Assembly: GCA_013076295.1 (NCBI GenBank)
Contig: RQOL01000660.1
Location: 1 to 64,000 of the forward strand
Source: Sanderia malayensis
Lineage: Eukaryota > Cnidaria > Scyphozoa > Semaeostomeae > Pelagiidae
Direction: 5' to 3'
Length of the DNA stretch: 64,000 nt
Position 1 is the stretch's first letter. Each line of letters starts with the position of its first letter. The notes beneath the pieces are model-generated. The model was not told where the DNA came from and searched no databases. It saw only the letters and a list, made by a program, of their open reading frames with translations. Of this stretch, positions 35,552 through 47,600 are shown piece after piece. The translations under genes and the position numbers were made by a program.

Positions 35552-36555
35552 TGTTTATTGAAAAAATTGTTAAATAGGGGGCCTTTATTTGAGGGGCGTT
35601 TAAAAGAAGGGGTGCGTTTAATCGAAGCATTGCGGCACTCACAGATTCGTTTACGAGAAAACTCTGCAGTTGTGGGAACACTTTTGTACGCATCAACTAA
35701 TGAACGCACACTCCTTGGATACGCATAAGTATGGTCTACAAACAGGGAAGAAGTCTGTGAAGTCTGTCTGTACTGAGAAGTCTGTTTTGCTAGAAATAAC
35801 AAAATTTTAATCCTCAAATACCTTCACGAACATAGTACAAGCTTTTATGCATTTGGCAACTGCTCATATTTCGATCGCGGTAATATGAAAATAATTTTAC
35901 TCTCCTCCAACTATGCACATCCTTTTTACGCCAGGTAGAACTCGATAAAACGCCATTGAGAACCTCAGAGAGCATAGAGCAAATATCAGCATGTTAGGGG
36001 TGGGGGCTTATTCGAGGGGGGGGCAATTCGAGGATTTACTGTATAAAACATTGAACATAGAAATATTATAAAACCATACGCATACCACGAGCGACAAACT
36101 TTCATATAAGGGGCTGTCGTGCTCTGTTCTGTGGGCATAGTGCCCTGCCCGCCACTTTGCACCAATATGCTTACTTTGGCTTACTTACACCATTTCCTGC
36201 CTTGACCATGTGACATCACATTACATCATCTGCTGCAAACTATACTGGGGCTGCGAGAACCTATAATTGGGGTGGGGCAACCAACCTACACTAACTGGGG
36301 CGATCGCAACCAGCATGGGTGCCTGCCTTTAAATTGCCATGCCACAAACGTCTCGACACAGAATAAGGAGAGAAAGGCAGAAGGGAAACTTGACTCATTC
36401 ACAGAGGACACTTTTTTTATGCGCATGTGCTAACAGGAAACGCGCAAACGAGGTTAATGCATCCAAAAATGTTTACGCTCTGTGCTTCAGTATAGAAATT
36501 TATTGTGTCTTTTCATACATTCTTGTATTTCGTTAAAAATCCGAAGAAGACCAGT

Positions 36556-36659
36556 GCAAATTGGGTTTCGAATCGTTGCTGCTCAGCATTGAACTGCAGA
36601 AATAACAAAAGTGCGAGCCCTGAAGTTACTTTTCATCGGTTTCCAGGTGATTCTGTGCG
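36556..36659 (+). pseudogene. THAP-domain exon
   Basis: An open stretch contains CCSALNCRNN, then SPEVTFHRFPGDSVR, ending at donor GTGAGT. The Cx4C start and the TFHRFP block are hallmarks of the N-terminal half of THAP zinc fingers, and THAP exons commonly end here. The second half (Cx2H with HF) is not found downstream. With the SWIM remnant 1.2 kb further on, this looks like a THAP-SWIM type mobile-element gene now decayed. Confidence 0.55.
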
Positions 36660-37447
36660 GTGAGTCTTACCGGGCTAGGCCGAGATATCAAATATTTCTT
36701 TCATTCATTTATGAACAAAAATTAAAATTTGCACTTGCACATTTTCTGACCTAGGTGTAAGAAGTGGCGTCAAAATTTTCAAAGTTTAACATTGCTTTCG
36801 GATTTACTAAACCTATCATAACATGAAGCGTGCATGCACTGGGCTCTAAAATATCTGCGTTTATCTCAGTGTCTTTCACAACATTTCTTGACATGTTTCA
36901 ACCTTATCTTATAAACCTTACATTATAGTTAACCTAAGCTGTATTGCATTGTATTAATTACTATATGTTTTTGTTGTTGAATGAAATGAATTTGATTTTG
37001 AATTTGATTTGATTTGAATTTGCCTTTTCACCGCCATCCTCATCTTCCACTTCCTGCCTTGCGTGCAAATGTCTGGCAGTTTCAAAATGAGGTTAATGTT
37101 TTTCCATTGTTTTCCAAGCCTGCGCGCCAAGACGTTCACGACCCAACAACATCAAAAGCGCCGACAGAGAGTTTCCCTTCTGCTTTTCTCTCCTTATTCT
37201 GTGGTCTCGAACCACTCAATGGACAGAAAAGTCGTGCAGACTTACCTATGGATGTGAGGTATATGTGTTTCTGAGTTTATTTCAATCGCCTTCCCTAGTT
37301 TGCATGACTCTGAGTTTGCATCCTTCTCAAACTGAGGGGGCTTTCCAACGACTGTTTACAAAATAGCGGCCTAGCTTACCTGCCAACATTTACATTTTGG
37401 CCAAAATCTTCGGTGGTGAATTTGCATTTTACGGACCACGATCAAAA

Positions 37448-37742
37448 ACGGTATATCATATTTAAATCGATAACTAATGACCACAAGTACGAATCTGCAA
37501 TAAAATTTGGGGAAGACCCCCGCATTTGAAAGTTAAAGGTAGATGCAAGTGAAAATAATTCCCCTCTGAAAAGTTGGGCGTTGGCGACACTAACATCCTG
37601 CAGTTGCTGTCGTTTTGTGATAATATAGATGTTAGGCCCCCATAAAAAGGGCCATATCTTTTGAATGCGGGGTTTTCTTCAAATTTAATTTCAGATTTGT
37701 ACTCGGCAAGTCATTAGCTATTGATTGATATACAATTTACCT
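37448..37742. mobile_element. Small inverted-repeat MITE
   Basis: GTATATCATATTTAAATCGA... at the left and its imperfect inverse near 37,665-37,740; both arms include CTAATGAC and CCCCGCATT(T)GAAAG. A related fragment (TTTGAATGCGGGG) lies near 57,450. Confidence 0.65.
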
Positions 37743-37794
37743 TATTTGGGCATGGTATATAAGATGCAAATCCACCATCAAGAACAGCATTGCA

Positions 37795-38040
37795 TTGGAT
37801 GGGGACAATAAGGGTAACATCATTTTCAAAAGTTTTGTTTTATGGTCTGAAAGGTGTCATGTATCGCATACTGTTTGGGTTCTTGTTGATAAATCTGAAA
37901 ACGGCTGGCCAGCATACGGCAGTTGCACAATGCTAGACTGTCCTGCTGTTGTAAACATGTCATTGGTGCCTTGTTTAAGACAATTTTGCAGCTTCTGAGG
38001 GCCTGACCAACCCATCATGTGGAAAAGAAGAGTAATTTTA
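37795..38040 (+). pseudogene. SWIM zinc-finger remnant (THAP-SWIM-YqaJ type protein)
   Basis: One frame reads HTVWVLVDKSENG, then a Cys; after a one-base shift the next frame reads CCCKHVIGALFKTILQLL, giving the C..C.H pattern of a SWIM finger. Just beyond, GLTNPSC is a sequence that follows SWIM in many cnidarian YqaJ-type proteins. The frameshift and the missing YqaJ nuclease part make this a pseudogene. Confidence 0.5.
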
Positions 38041-38049
38041 TTGGCACAT

Positions 38050-41000
38050 CAGAAAAATCATAGAGAGCAATCATAGAGAACAAAAAAAAGTACTTTCCCA
38101 AGAAATTCAAAAGGAAAGCTATTGGGCTGGGAAAATATCTTAAATGCTTGCCTCAAATTTGATTAGGGAAACTAAAAGTAAAGCTACATTTTTCAAAGTG
38201 GTTACGGAAATTGAAGCTTTGAAAGTGCCATGACAATCAGTTGAATAAGAGATGGCACCATTTGGGATGTAGCAATGAGCATCTTTACAGTGCAGTGATG
38301 TTTGTATACACTCCATAAAGCTGTCTGAACATCAAGGCTAGATGGAGTTTCAGTGAAGATCTCTGTAAAATCAAGTGCCCTCAAAATCAAAACAGTTTTC
38401 GTTTTTCCCAGCATGCTTTTTTTCTTTGAACTGGCCCATGAATGGTTACTCACATATCAATTGTCCATGCCACAAACTGTATCCAGGCATTGTATCATGA
38501 AATTTAATGTCTTTTAGTTTCAGGGCACTGCAAGGTCCTTATCCTCAACTGATTGAATTTGTGAAACATCTCTGTTTGTTATTTCAGGTAGTTTCACATT
38601 GTAAACATGATTGGCAATGACAGAGCTTAACATTGTGAGCCCAAGCAGGATATGGACAGAATTGTGAAAGAAGTACTATGTAACTTCCTCAAGAAGTGCA
38701 ATACGTTGCTGCAAAAAGTGGTCCAGTTCATTTAGAAACCTGGTCAAAATTTTCTGTTACAGCAACTGTTTCTGTTTCATGATATTTTTATGAACCTTCA
38801 GGCTTTCATCGGAGTTTTTGTTTTCCAATACCTTCTCAGATTCAAAGAGGAAAGATTATTCTATACCCAAGGACAATAATACATCAAAGGAGAATGCCAT
38901 CACATGCACAGGTCTTACGAGCAATCTACTCAGATGAAAGCAAGACTGTAAATGCCCTACCTGGTTAGATGCTCTATGAATTGGAACAAGCTGAAAAGGG
39001 AAGCTTTCCATGACTTGTGTAGACTCTAAGCTCAAGAAGCTTAAGTTTGCCTCATATTTTTTTAAACCTGAAATACTCAAGCGGAAGAAGATCTAATGAG
39101 GGATTGCTTAAACAGATTCAAAAGAGACCACAGCACTGCTACTGAAAGTTCTGATTCCAGAATTTGGAACCAGCAAGCCAAAGATCAAGATCAAACATCA
39201 AGAAAGCATTTGACTTCAAAGATCCAGGCAAACAGGCAAGGGCCGAAGGTCCCTCCAAATGAGCCACCTTAATACATGGAAGGATATCATTGACAACAGG
39301 CCACCAATGAAGTCATTGAAGGATGTTGAAGTAGGGTACCGTCCAAGATGATTTTGCATGCCTCACTTTTAAAGGAAGTGAAATTCACAGTACTTTGCAA
39401 GAAATACAATTAATGTTTCTAATTCACGTTCTTGGTTTTGAAGGTATGTTGAGATTATTTGAAACGTGTACTGTAAATTTAAGTGATCTGTTATTTTCCA
39501 AAGTGTTGTAAAATATCAATTGCAATCCATGAATCTCTATTTGCCAAACCCTTTTCTCTTAGAACACTCAAATAGGTTCTGTATCACTCTCTTTATTGAC
39601 AATGTTTTGTTGTTTTCATTTTGCATGTTAGTAACCCATGTTGCTTTTTTTGTTAATTGAAATTTGATAATAAATCATTTCTGTTTGCTATTTCAGCTAG
39701 AATAGTAATTCACATCTATCACTGAAGTTTACAGTACTTCGCAAGAAATACAATCAATGTTTCTGATGCTGGTTCTTGGTATTGAAGGTGTGTTGAGATT
39801 TTTGAAATGCATGCTAAAAAATTAAGCTGTCTGTCAGTTTTTTATGGTTGTAAAATTGCAAGTATGATCAATTTTGTGCTGTGGAAATTTCAGCAAAAAT
39901 TTTGCTGTTTACTGCATAATCAAGTGTTGTTAAAGTATCCGTACAGCTTTTTTAACAGTTTAACATATAGATTCAAGTGCACTGATTTTGAATTTATGTT
40001 AATATTTGAATTCACGCCTAGTTTTCGAATAAAGAGTCATCATTTATCAGAATTCCGCGACACACTTCTAGGACTGGGTCAAATCAATGATGAAAATTAT
40101 ACTTTTTCTGACCAAATTCCCCCGATATTATCTCTGTTTTTGAGAAACAAGTTGGGCACTGATTTTCTTCAAAATAATAACCTTTTTATTTTGTTCTTTC
40201 CCTCTTCTGGCTTGAAAACTCTTTATATGTTACAGTTTTTGAGGTTTTTGACCGATTTTAATGTTTTTGGATTTTGTTCAGTTGTTGTGATGCATCTAAT
40301 GCTGCCATGATATCCTGGATTTTTTGCTTTTACTTTGTTGACGAGCGGGAAGGGCGAGTTAGGGGAATGGAGTCCCAAACATTTTTGGTTACTTTGAGCT
40401 TCATTGTTGTGTTTGGTGCATGTGAAGTGTTGTTGGCAAATGTAATGTTTACTTTCTTTAGAATGCCTTATCATATCTTCAAAGTTAGAGGGACATTTTG
40501 ATAGCACATTCTTTACTTGTGTCGCCATGCAACTTACCTTTTGAAGACAGCATTTCAATGGACAACAATATTACCGTTTGGTAACATTGGCCATACACCA
40601 CTGACTGATTTCTTGTCTTTAAAAAGTGATTTTTATTTTTATTAGCTGGAAAACAAGTGAGATATAATAACGTAAAAACGATTTATGGTCAAATTGCATT
40701 CAGCTCTGCATAATGAAAAATATTCTGCTCCTATTGCAACACCAACCAACCCTATATATAAATAAAGAAATTTACATTGTGATGACATAAGTTCTGAAGC
40801 ACAACTCTGCTGATTTTAGGGAAAGAAAGTAATGGATTCTGAGAACCTCTACTTTCATGTTTCATATTTATTGATCAAGTGTCTATGATATTTTACAACA
40901 GATACTCTGAATGTTTTTCCAGTGAGGCCTGTTGTCGTGATGTGTGGAGGTTTTTACCCAACAACAATCAATTTTTACTACGATAGAATTGGTTACCCAA

Positions 41001-41615
41001 GTGCCATGTGGGATTGCTACATCAACTCTTTCAATATTATTGACAATGATATCATATCAATATCCTTGACAAACCAATTTTTCCTTAGGTATCTTGGTAG
41101 ATTTCACTTTAAAGTAAGAAAACTCACATTTTCTTCTACAACGTTTGTAATAATCTTTGTGGACTTCCTTCTGTGAAGCTTCATCTTGCCAATTTTGCCT
41201 CCACCCCCATTTCTCTTCATGATTTCACCCAAATGGTCGATTCTTAGCAAAGCACTGTGACAAGCCGTGCCAACGGACATTTGCATTTCAACAAAGTAAG
41301 GTATAGGTAGGTCTTCTCTTGTTATTGCCTTTGATTCGAGTGAAACAGAAATTTTCAACAAAATAGGGTGGGTTTTCTATTGTTATTGCCACAACAACAC
41401 ACACAATTGCCCGGTAGATGTATCATTGAGCTATTTTTGCAAATCCCCGACGCAGATATGCATTCGTCTTCACTGCACAGCTTTTTAACCCGGCTGTGTA
41501 TGTTCTGTATGATAATTTTTAATCTGAGGCGAATATCCCAGTTTTTATTTGGGCCTGGGTCAACCGAAAATGCAATTGACCTGATTTTCTTCTGTACAAC
41601 AATTTTGATATAATT
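38050..41615. other. No gene; contains a 105-bp direct duplication
   Basis: The only structure I see is a direct repeat: 39,385-39,490 and 39,725-39,835 share ACAGTACTT(T/C)GCAAGAAATAC and TTGAAGGTRTGTTGAGAT. The longer open frames near 39.8-40.5 kb are T-rich or low in coding quality. Confidence 0.5.
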
Positions 41616-41624
41616 TCGGATCTC

Positions 41625-41990
41625 AAGTCAAGTTTGGGCGGTATCTGTACTCTTGTAGACATTGGCACATTTGTTCTATGGCTTACTTGTTGAAGCGTTA
41701 GCAGTAGAAAGACGGGTGTTTCTAGCATACTTTCAAAATTTAACAGCTTGCTGTCTTCTGCAGGTGTAGTGCAGTGGCTGCACTTGATATTCGGGGAAAG
41801 TTCATACCCACAAGCCAGTGCATTCCACAGCATATGTATATTTTAAATCATGCTTCACATCCCGCTCGGCGTTCAGGACTGGCAACAAAATACTGTTTTC
41901 TGTCTCAATTTTCCCACTGGCATACTTGCATCTTCCACAGTAGGCAATGTTGGCCATTTTCAGCATCCCAGTGACATATTCGTTCATACT
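41625..41990 (-). pseudogene. Second copy of USP-like finger segment
   Basis: Nearly identical to 48,285-48,555 in the same orientation (CTTGATATTCGGGGAAA, TTACTTGTTGAAGCG). It encodes MNEYVTGMLKMANIAYCGRC and IKCSHCTTPAEDS, but with about 100 bp extra between the two CxxC pairs and a frameshift. The CxxC...CxxC pair followed by PVFLLLTLQQV fits the fingers subdomain of USP deubiquitinases. Confidence 0.55.
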
Positions 41991-42258
41991 GAGGGTACCC
42001 AATAGCCCCCCTGATTCCCGAATTCCCGCAGCGTTTTTAGCCCAATTCCCGATTCCCGACCATGATTTTTGACGAATTCCCACTTGATGTCTAAAAGTGT
42101 AGTTGGTGTACTAGAGCTTACATTAATCAAATATTCACAACTGATGGCGGTGGCCAGATGCAGTTGCATTATTTATGGCTCGCACAATACAGTTGACATT
42201 CGTGGTAACTCGAACTCTCAGGGGAAATCGAAAGTTGTTCGAGTTATCAACTGGCATA

Positions 42259-42693
42259 CCGTAAATTCTCTTTTAAGCCCCCCGGGAGGCTTATTGTTTT
42301 TCAGTACTTTAAAGAGGGGGCTTATTAGAGAGGGGGGGCTAAATTGAGAGAGGGGGCTTAATAAATATTTTGTAATAGAAAACCATTTTCAGTGGTGGAA
42401 ATACATTAAATAATACATGAAATACATTATTCAATGAAGTCTGAGTGAAAAACGTTTATATCTACAATACTTAAGCCTAAATGATTTGAATTTGTTGAGA
42501 AATATTCAACGACCAATGAATAAAATAAAAGTCTCAGTTGTTTGTCAAGTTTACTTATTTTGGCATCAGTGAAGATTGGGGGGGGGGGCTAAATTGAGAG
42601 GGGGGGTTTATTAAATTTTTCCTTCTGAAAAGGGGGGGCTAATTAGAGAGGGGGGGCTTAATTGAGAGGGGGGGCTTAATAGAGAATTTACGG
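42259..42693. mobile_element. MITE with CCGTAAAT inverted termini (family member 2)
   Basis: A 435-bp element with ends CCGTAAATTCTC and GAGAATTTACGG, flanked by TA on both sides. Multiple GGGGGGCTTA/AAGCCCCCC blocks lie inside. It abuts a pogo-like half-terminus at 42,186-42,250 (CAGTTGACATTCG, TAACTCGAAC). Confidence 0.85.
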
Positions 42694-44119
42694 TACTTGT
42701 TTTTTTAACTTCCTGTTTGGGTTTCTTAACTGCAGATATCAATGTTTTGCTTCACCCTATAGGTACAATGTGAATGAAGATATACCTTATACGCTTATAC
42801 AACGCTCATTCATGATTTCACCGAGGCTACGTTTCCATTATTACGATCCAAAACGAAAACATTTGATAGCCCTGTTAAAAGTGGAGTGATTTAAAAACGG
42901 AGACATTTAACAACGGAATCCTATAATAGGCTTGAAAACTATTTGATACATGTACCCTGAATGCGATTCTCCTTTCTAGATTTTTGATAATTGGATTTTT
43001 ATAGAAATAGATTTTTGGTTGCATGACTGTGAATGAGCAGTTTTTTTTATTCTAGTAACTATTTTTACTTGAAGTGAAACTGTACATATTTGCCAAATAC
43101 GGTTCAATGCGGAATTATTCAATATATCTCTTGTTGAATCGAATTGCTCGGCCAAAGCGCGATCTTGTGCCCAAGAGGCATTTGTGATTTTTTTATCTAA
43201 ACTTATTTAGAAAAAATTTTTCATATCAAGCAGAATTGCTTTTCATTTTCATCAGGCTGCTCTGCGTTTGGTTGTTACTTACAGTTTGACAGAAATGAAC
43301 ACAATGTAGGTACCTAATGTGATATAACGAAACATACCATAGCATTATAGTGCATTGTAATACTCACATTGTAAAATATGTTGTCCTACTCTAATTAAGG
43401 GCATTTCTAACCGTAACTGTGCATCGGTGTTGATTGCATAGCATTGAGGCCCCTTTTTGTCTGTCTTATCCAACCGAGCAATTTTTATTTCTATAGAATC
43501 GCCAATACCAATCTTCTTTGCCACATCGCTCACACCTCCAAAATTGCCGAAAAAATAATTTTATAAGATAAGCCCGAGAATATAATCAGATGTCTTCAAA
43601 TTATATTTCAAATTTGTCAAGGTCGAGCTAAGCTCATGCCCAAATCAACACCCACTTTTCTTGACCCACCATCATCAGACTTTTGACAAAAATTAAAGTT
43701 CAATATCATACCTTACGATTGAGCGCACACCTGTCAATGTCTTCTCATCTGTTCGCAATTCTGTTCTAAACTTCTCTTCATGTCGAAAGTTTGTGCCACT
43801 CTGTCCCCTCTCATAATAGATCGCCACACAGCTGATGATGTCGCATTTGACACCACAGTCCGACTCCATTTATGCCTCTTCTTCTCACTATTATTGCTCA
43901 CTATTATTGTCATTTCCCATGTTTTTGCGTCAAAAAATTCCAAACCGAGGCACGTGAAACGAGGCTGAGTGGAATTTCAGGTGACGACCGGGCAAATCCC
44001 GCTTCCCGAAAGCTGTTCCCAATTCCCGAATCCCGTTCACAGAAATTTGCTAATTCCCGAATCCCGGCTCAAAAAAATAACGATTCCCGCTTCACGAAAA
44101 ACGTATTGGGTTCCCTATA

Positions 44120-44333
44120 TAGTATCCAAGTACCCTGGGTATTCTATTCTGTGAACAGCTCCGGCACAAGGACTCGATTCAGCAATGGTAGTCCCAAGCA
44201 GCATGTTTTGGTCATCATTCTACTGCCTTTGAGCGACTTGTCCCCCAATTTTCTGGTTGTATTGAACAGAAGATTTGCAATACCCATGTGCTGTATTGAC
44301 TGCGTTATGCTTGGAAGTTCCTCGTAAGATGAT
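44120..44333 (-). pseudogene. Downstream flank of the interrupted host frame
   Basis: Reads EELPSITQSIQHMGIANLLF and MMTKTCCLGLPLLNRV in one open frame, continuing the frame on the other side of the 2,988-bp transposon, then stops near 44,150. No family recognised. Confidence 0.55.
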
Positions 44334-44741
44334 AGACAGGTACAGGCGCAAAATCTTTTGAATATTGAAAACAGATATTGTTTGTAACATTTTTCCTATG
44401 TAAAATTTCATGCTCTTTCCGAATCTGCTTGTTACCAAACGATTCAGCGGTGGGTGTGGCAGGGCGTGGTCATGTGATGTCATATCAAATTTGTCCTATG
44501 TTTGGCCCGGGTAAACGGTGGAAAGCTACTTAAATCAAGTGAAAATATGTCCTTAAAAGGAAATCGACGTTGCTCTCTGTTCCATGAATATAGGGACCCT
44601 ATAGGGAAAACAAGGGGGACGCAGGGGGGCCATTTTCCCTAATTTTATTAATATTCCATTATTGGGTGTGCTCAAACGAGGTCTCGCTTAGTTTTTGTTA
44701 ATTAGTCATTACAAATTACAAACGAAAACTAAAGTGTACTT

Positions 44742-45360
44742 TTAGGGAAGATATTCAGGGTCATCACTGTCATATTCATCACTTTCAGAGCTAAAATCTT
44801 CAAATAACTGCTCCCAAAATTCTACTTCGCTCGCATTATCATCATGAGCATCGAAATCATTATTCAATTCTTCTCTTTCTGCATCACTCCCAGAAGTCTC
44901 TACATCTGTGGTGTGCTGAGATCTTGGTCGGTTTTGTCTTGCTGTAGCTGATGGAGGCATTTGAGGACCATCATACCACCGTGGATTCAAAACACCATCT
45001 TTGCAATACCATCCGCTATCACAGGGATTTATTTTCTGAACGATTCGTGTGCCAAAGTGTTTGAGGTAGTAAGCTGCCATATTTGCTCGCTTTACCGCAT
45101 AAGCAATGCTGCCAGGGTCTGGTATGATGGTCTGTGTTGTTTTCAATCGAAGCCTGTCATATTGTCTGATCCTGAGACTCACCAAGTCTTCGTCGGATTT
45201 TCCATTGTAAATTACGTTCTTTATGAAACTAGTAACATCGTGTTGGTCTTCAGCATCCAGTGTTCTTGCAGTTCCAAGCTTGTCAAGCAGATGAAGATGG
45301 TTGCCTTTCCTTGCTTTCTCGAAGATACACTTCTTTGATGTATGGTAAAAATAGCTTGTT
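44742..45360 (-). CDS. FEN/PIN-like transposon protein, C-terminal part
   Basis: Continues the frame of the upstream part after removal of the solo LTR: TSYFYHTSKKCIFEKARKG is the natural continuation of ITGCDT. The end is strongly acidic (EREELNNDFDAHDD, SSESDEYDSDDPEYLP). The two parts total 1,431 nt, 476 codons, with no other break. The apparent start codon a few codons upstream lies within the LTR and is spurious. Confidence 0.75.
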
Positions 45361-45364
45361 GTAT

Positions 45365-45877
45365 TGTAAAACCACTTAAAAGGGGGTTTTACACGTGGGT
45401 TCAACGACGAAGGTTCAAACACAACAGGTTATTAATATTACGACAAACTCACAGTTATTTTCTTGACAGAAGAGTCTTTGGTGATTCGGTTTCTTTTTCG
45501 TTCAAATTCAATTCTTTAATTCAAATTCAATCGATACTGATACTCGTGACGCGGTCACTCAACAACAACCAACAAAAATCCAACTGCACATTTAACTACA
45601 AATTCAACTAACTAAAAATCAATGAGAAGAAGATTATATACCGATACTTGTTACACGTGTCTACGATTACCAAAAAAGGAATAATATTGTTTAAAGATTA
45701 AGTTCTACCAATCAAAATAAAGCAAGTCATTAATGAGTTTAAAATTACGAAATACAAAATCAAAGTTCAACTAAAAGAGATTACGAAATTAGAAATATAT
45801 AAAAATCAAAGGTCAATTGTTACCTTGGTTAATTGTTGTTATAGTTGCAAGCATCGTTGCATTGTTCTTTCGCAACA
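45365..45877 (-). mobile_element. Solo LTR, family 1, inside the transposon gene
   Basis: A 513-bp LTR (minus strand TGTTGCGAAAG...GGTTTTACA) with GTAT on both sides, a 4-bp duplication typical of some Ty3/gypsy elements. It splits the GCDT codon block. It matches the solo LTR at 35,026 in inverse orientation. Confidence 0.9.
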
Positions 45878-46689
45878 GTATCACAGCCTGTGATAACATG
45901 GAAGGCAGGAAGATAAATAGAAGTTTCTCTTCCAAGAAATGTCACAATTTTTCTAACACTGATAAATTTATCATTGTCAATCTGTATACACCAATCGAAA
46001 TCCGGTTGCTTTAAGGCGTACGCGTAAACCATGAGAATAAATACGTCTGTATCCTTGGCTTTTACAACTACTGGACCTTCACACTGAAATGCATGTAGAA
46101 CAATTCTCGTGTCCGCTTCCTCGTGATTACAATCCCCCAGTTCTTCAATGTTCGTGTTGCTGACCTTTAGAGTGTAGAATCCATGATTAACAGTGTACTG
46201 AATTCTCATCTGATTCCTCGTTTGTTGTTGCTGAACATAGTCTACGAACCGCTTGATTAACTCATCCTTGTTTTCGTTATTGTGCATGAAACTTTGAAAA
46301 TCCTTCCCTTGAATCATATCTTGAACGTTTGTTCCCATATGCACTCTTGCGCTGGTGCCTCTTTCAATTCTTGTCGCTTGTTTGATTGAAAATTCTTGGT
46401 CGTCTATGTAATTATCAAACACAACTACTGACTCCGCTGCATTCAATGGAGAGGCAGGCGTGAAAGATCTCAGTTGGTTTGCCATGTAATCACCCCACGT
46501 TTTTGCTGGCTTCGAAGCTCTTATTGTAGCCATGGCATCATAAATCCACGTTGCTTGCAAAGGGGGTGACATTATAGATGCATCGGCTTCCTCGATGATG
46601 TAATTCCGAAATTTGGCCTTTGAGCCTGGTTGATAAAGCTTGCCATCTGTAGTAGCTATTGCAAGTGGATAAGAAGCAGATCCCTGCAC
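45878..46689 (-). CDS. FEN/PIN-like transposon protein, N-terminal part
   Basis: 271 codons up to the LTR insertion. Conserved acidic blocks occur in the order VVFDNYID then SIKQATRIERG (residues 88-111), NHEEADTRIVLHA (188-200), VVVKAKDTDVFILM (207-220) and HVITGCDT (264-271). A buried FD...K...R motif followed by E(A)D, DTD and GCD blocks is the arrangement of FEN1/XPG/asteroid-type PIN-like nucleases. That assignment is inference from motif order. Proteins with HEEADTR/GCDTT blocks are widespread as uncharacterised multicopy families in cnidarians. Position inside a terminal-repeat element suggests a role in its movement. Confidence 0.7.
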
Positions 46690-47321
46690 AAGAAGCAGAT
46701 GTTTCTCTCATCACCTGGCACCAGGGATAAAAATGGCGTATTGAATGTCGATGTCATCGGATGTCATGCAATCCGGTCTAGTTGACACAGCAGCAAGTTC
46801 GTATCACTAAAATTTCGCTTGCAGTCGCCCAGTCTCGTTTGGGATATTGCAATCTCGTTTTGGAAATTTTGAGTTAAAGATAAAGAGTTAGAAAACTGAA
46901 GGATGATGATTGTGCCGGGATTGTGCGGGTAAAATTTGGGAGGAGCACATTGTTGAAAAATATAACAAAACAAAAGGTCCAGTGCTGGGGGAACAATGAC
47001 ATTTTAATAATATGGGGGAACACGGCTCCCCCCTGTCCCCCCTTGCTTTTCCCATACCCATGGCCCCCCAATGGGGCTGAGCAGCGATGATTTCCTTTTG
47101 AAGATATATTTCTACTTGATTTAAGTAGCTTTCCAACGTTTACCCGGGCCAAAACATAGGAAAATTTTGATATGACGTCACATGACCACGCCCTGCCACA
47201 CCCACCGCTGAATCGTTTGGTAACAAGCAGATTCGGAAAGAGCATGAAATTTTACATAGGAAAAATGTTACAAACAATATCTGTTTTCAATATTCAAAAG
47301 ATTTTGCGCCTGTACCTGTCT

Positions 47322-47600
47322 ATGATATACGGAATTCATCTCTCCGTAGCACGATCAGGGCCGTGAGCCGATCTGATCTTCGCTCTTGAATAGCTGGATC
47401 ATTTATGTCCAAAAAGCTTTCAATTTTGCCAAGTTGCTGAGCACATTCGTCAAAGAGGCTCATCTCCACATCAATCGGTTTGCGTATGACTGATAGAAAT
47501 AAACTGCTCGTTTCCCCGCTAGAATCAGAGTCATAACTCGGTAGTTTATCTTTTTGTAGCAATTTCCCTATTTGCTCCCAGATATTGCAATTCTCTTTCT
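47322..47600 (-). pseudogene. Upstream flank of the interrupted host frame
   Basis: Encodes WEQIGKLLQKDKLPSYDS and DRLTALIVLRRDEF, continuous with the frame at 44,120-44,333 once the transposon is removed. It lies directly downstream of the Ulp1-like remnant and may be its C-terminal extension. Confidence 0.5.

Larger units (their letters stand above)
44334..47321 (-). mobile_element. 2,988-bp inverted-repeat transposon carrying a FEN/PIN-like gene
   Basis: Ends AGACAGGTACAGGCGC and its inverse, with terminal inverted repeats of about 330 bp (to about 44,665 and from about 46,985). A 5-bp duplication ATGAT flanks it (44,329-44,333 and 47,322-47,326). Excising it with one ATGAT leaves the interrupted minus-strand frame open (RRDEF...EELPSITQ), which confirms the borders. 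Inside is one gene, split by a solo LTR. The 5-bp duplication and termini do not match a superfamily I can name with confidence. Confidence 0.85.

Noticed and set aside
39807..40310. 167-codon plus-strand frame
   Set aside because: Phe/Leu-rich translation of T-rich DNA with no domain or splice context.
40223..40558. 111-codon minus-strand frame with Cys/His residues
   Set aside because: The Cys/His spacing fits no zinc finger, and it overlaps the low-complexity T-rich stretch.
41990..44117. Possible 2.1 kb element with ends GGGTACCCAATA and TATTGGGTTCCC
   Set aside because: Only about 13 bp of the ends are inverted; the adjoining TTCCCGAATCCCG repeats run in the same direction at both ends, and no target duplication was found.
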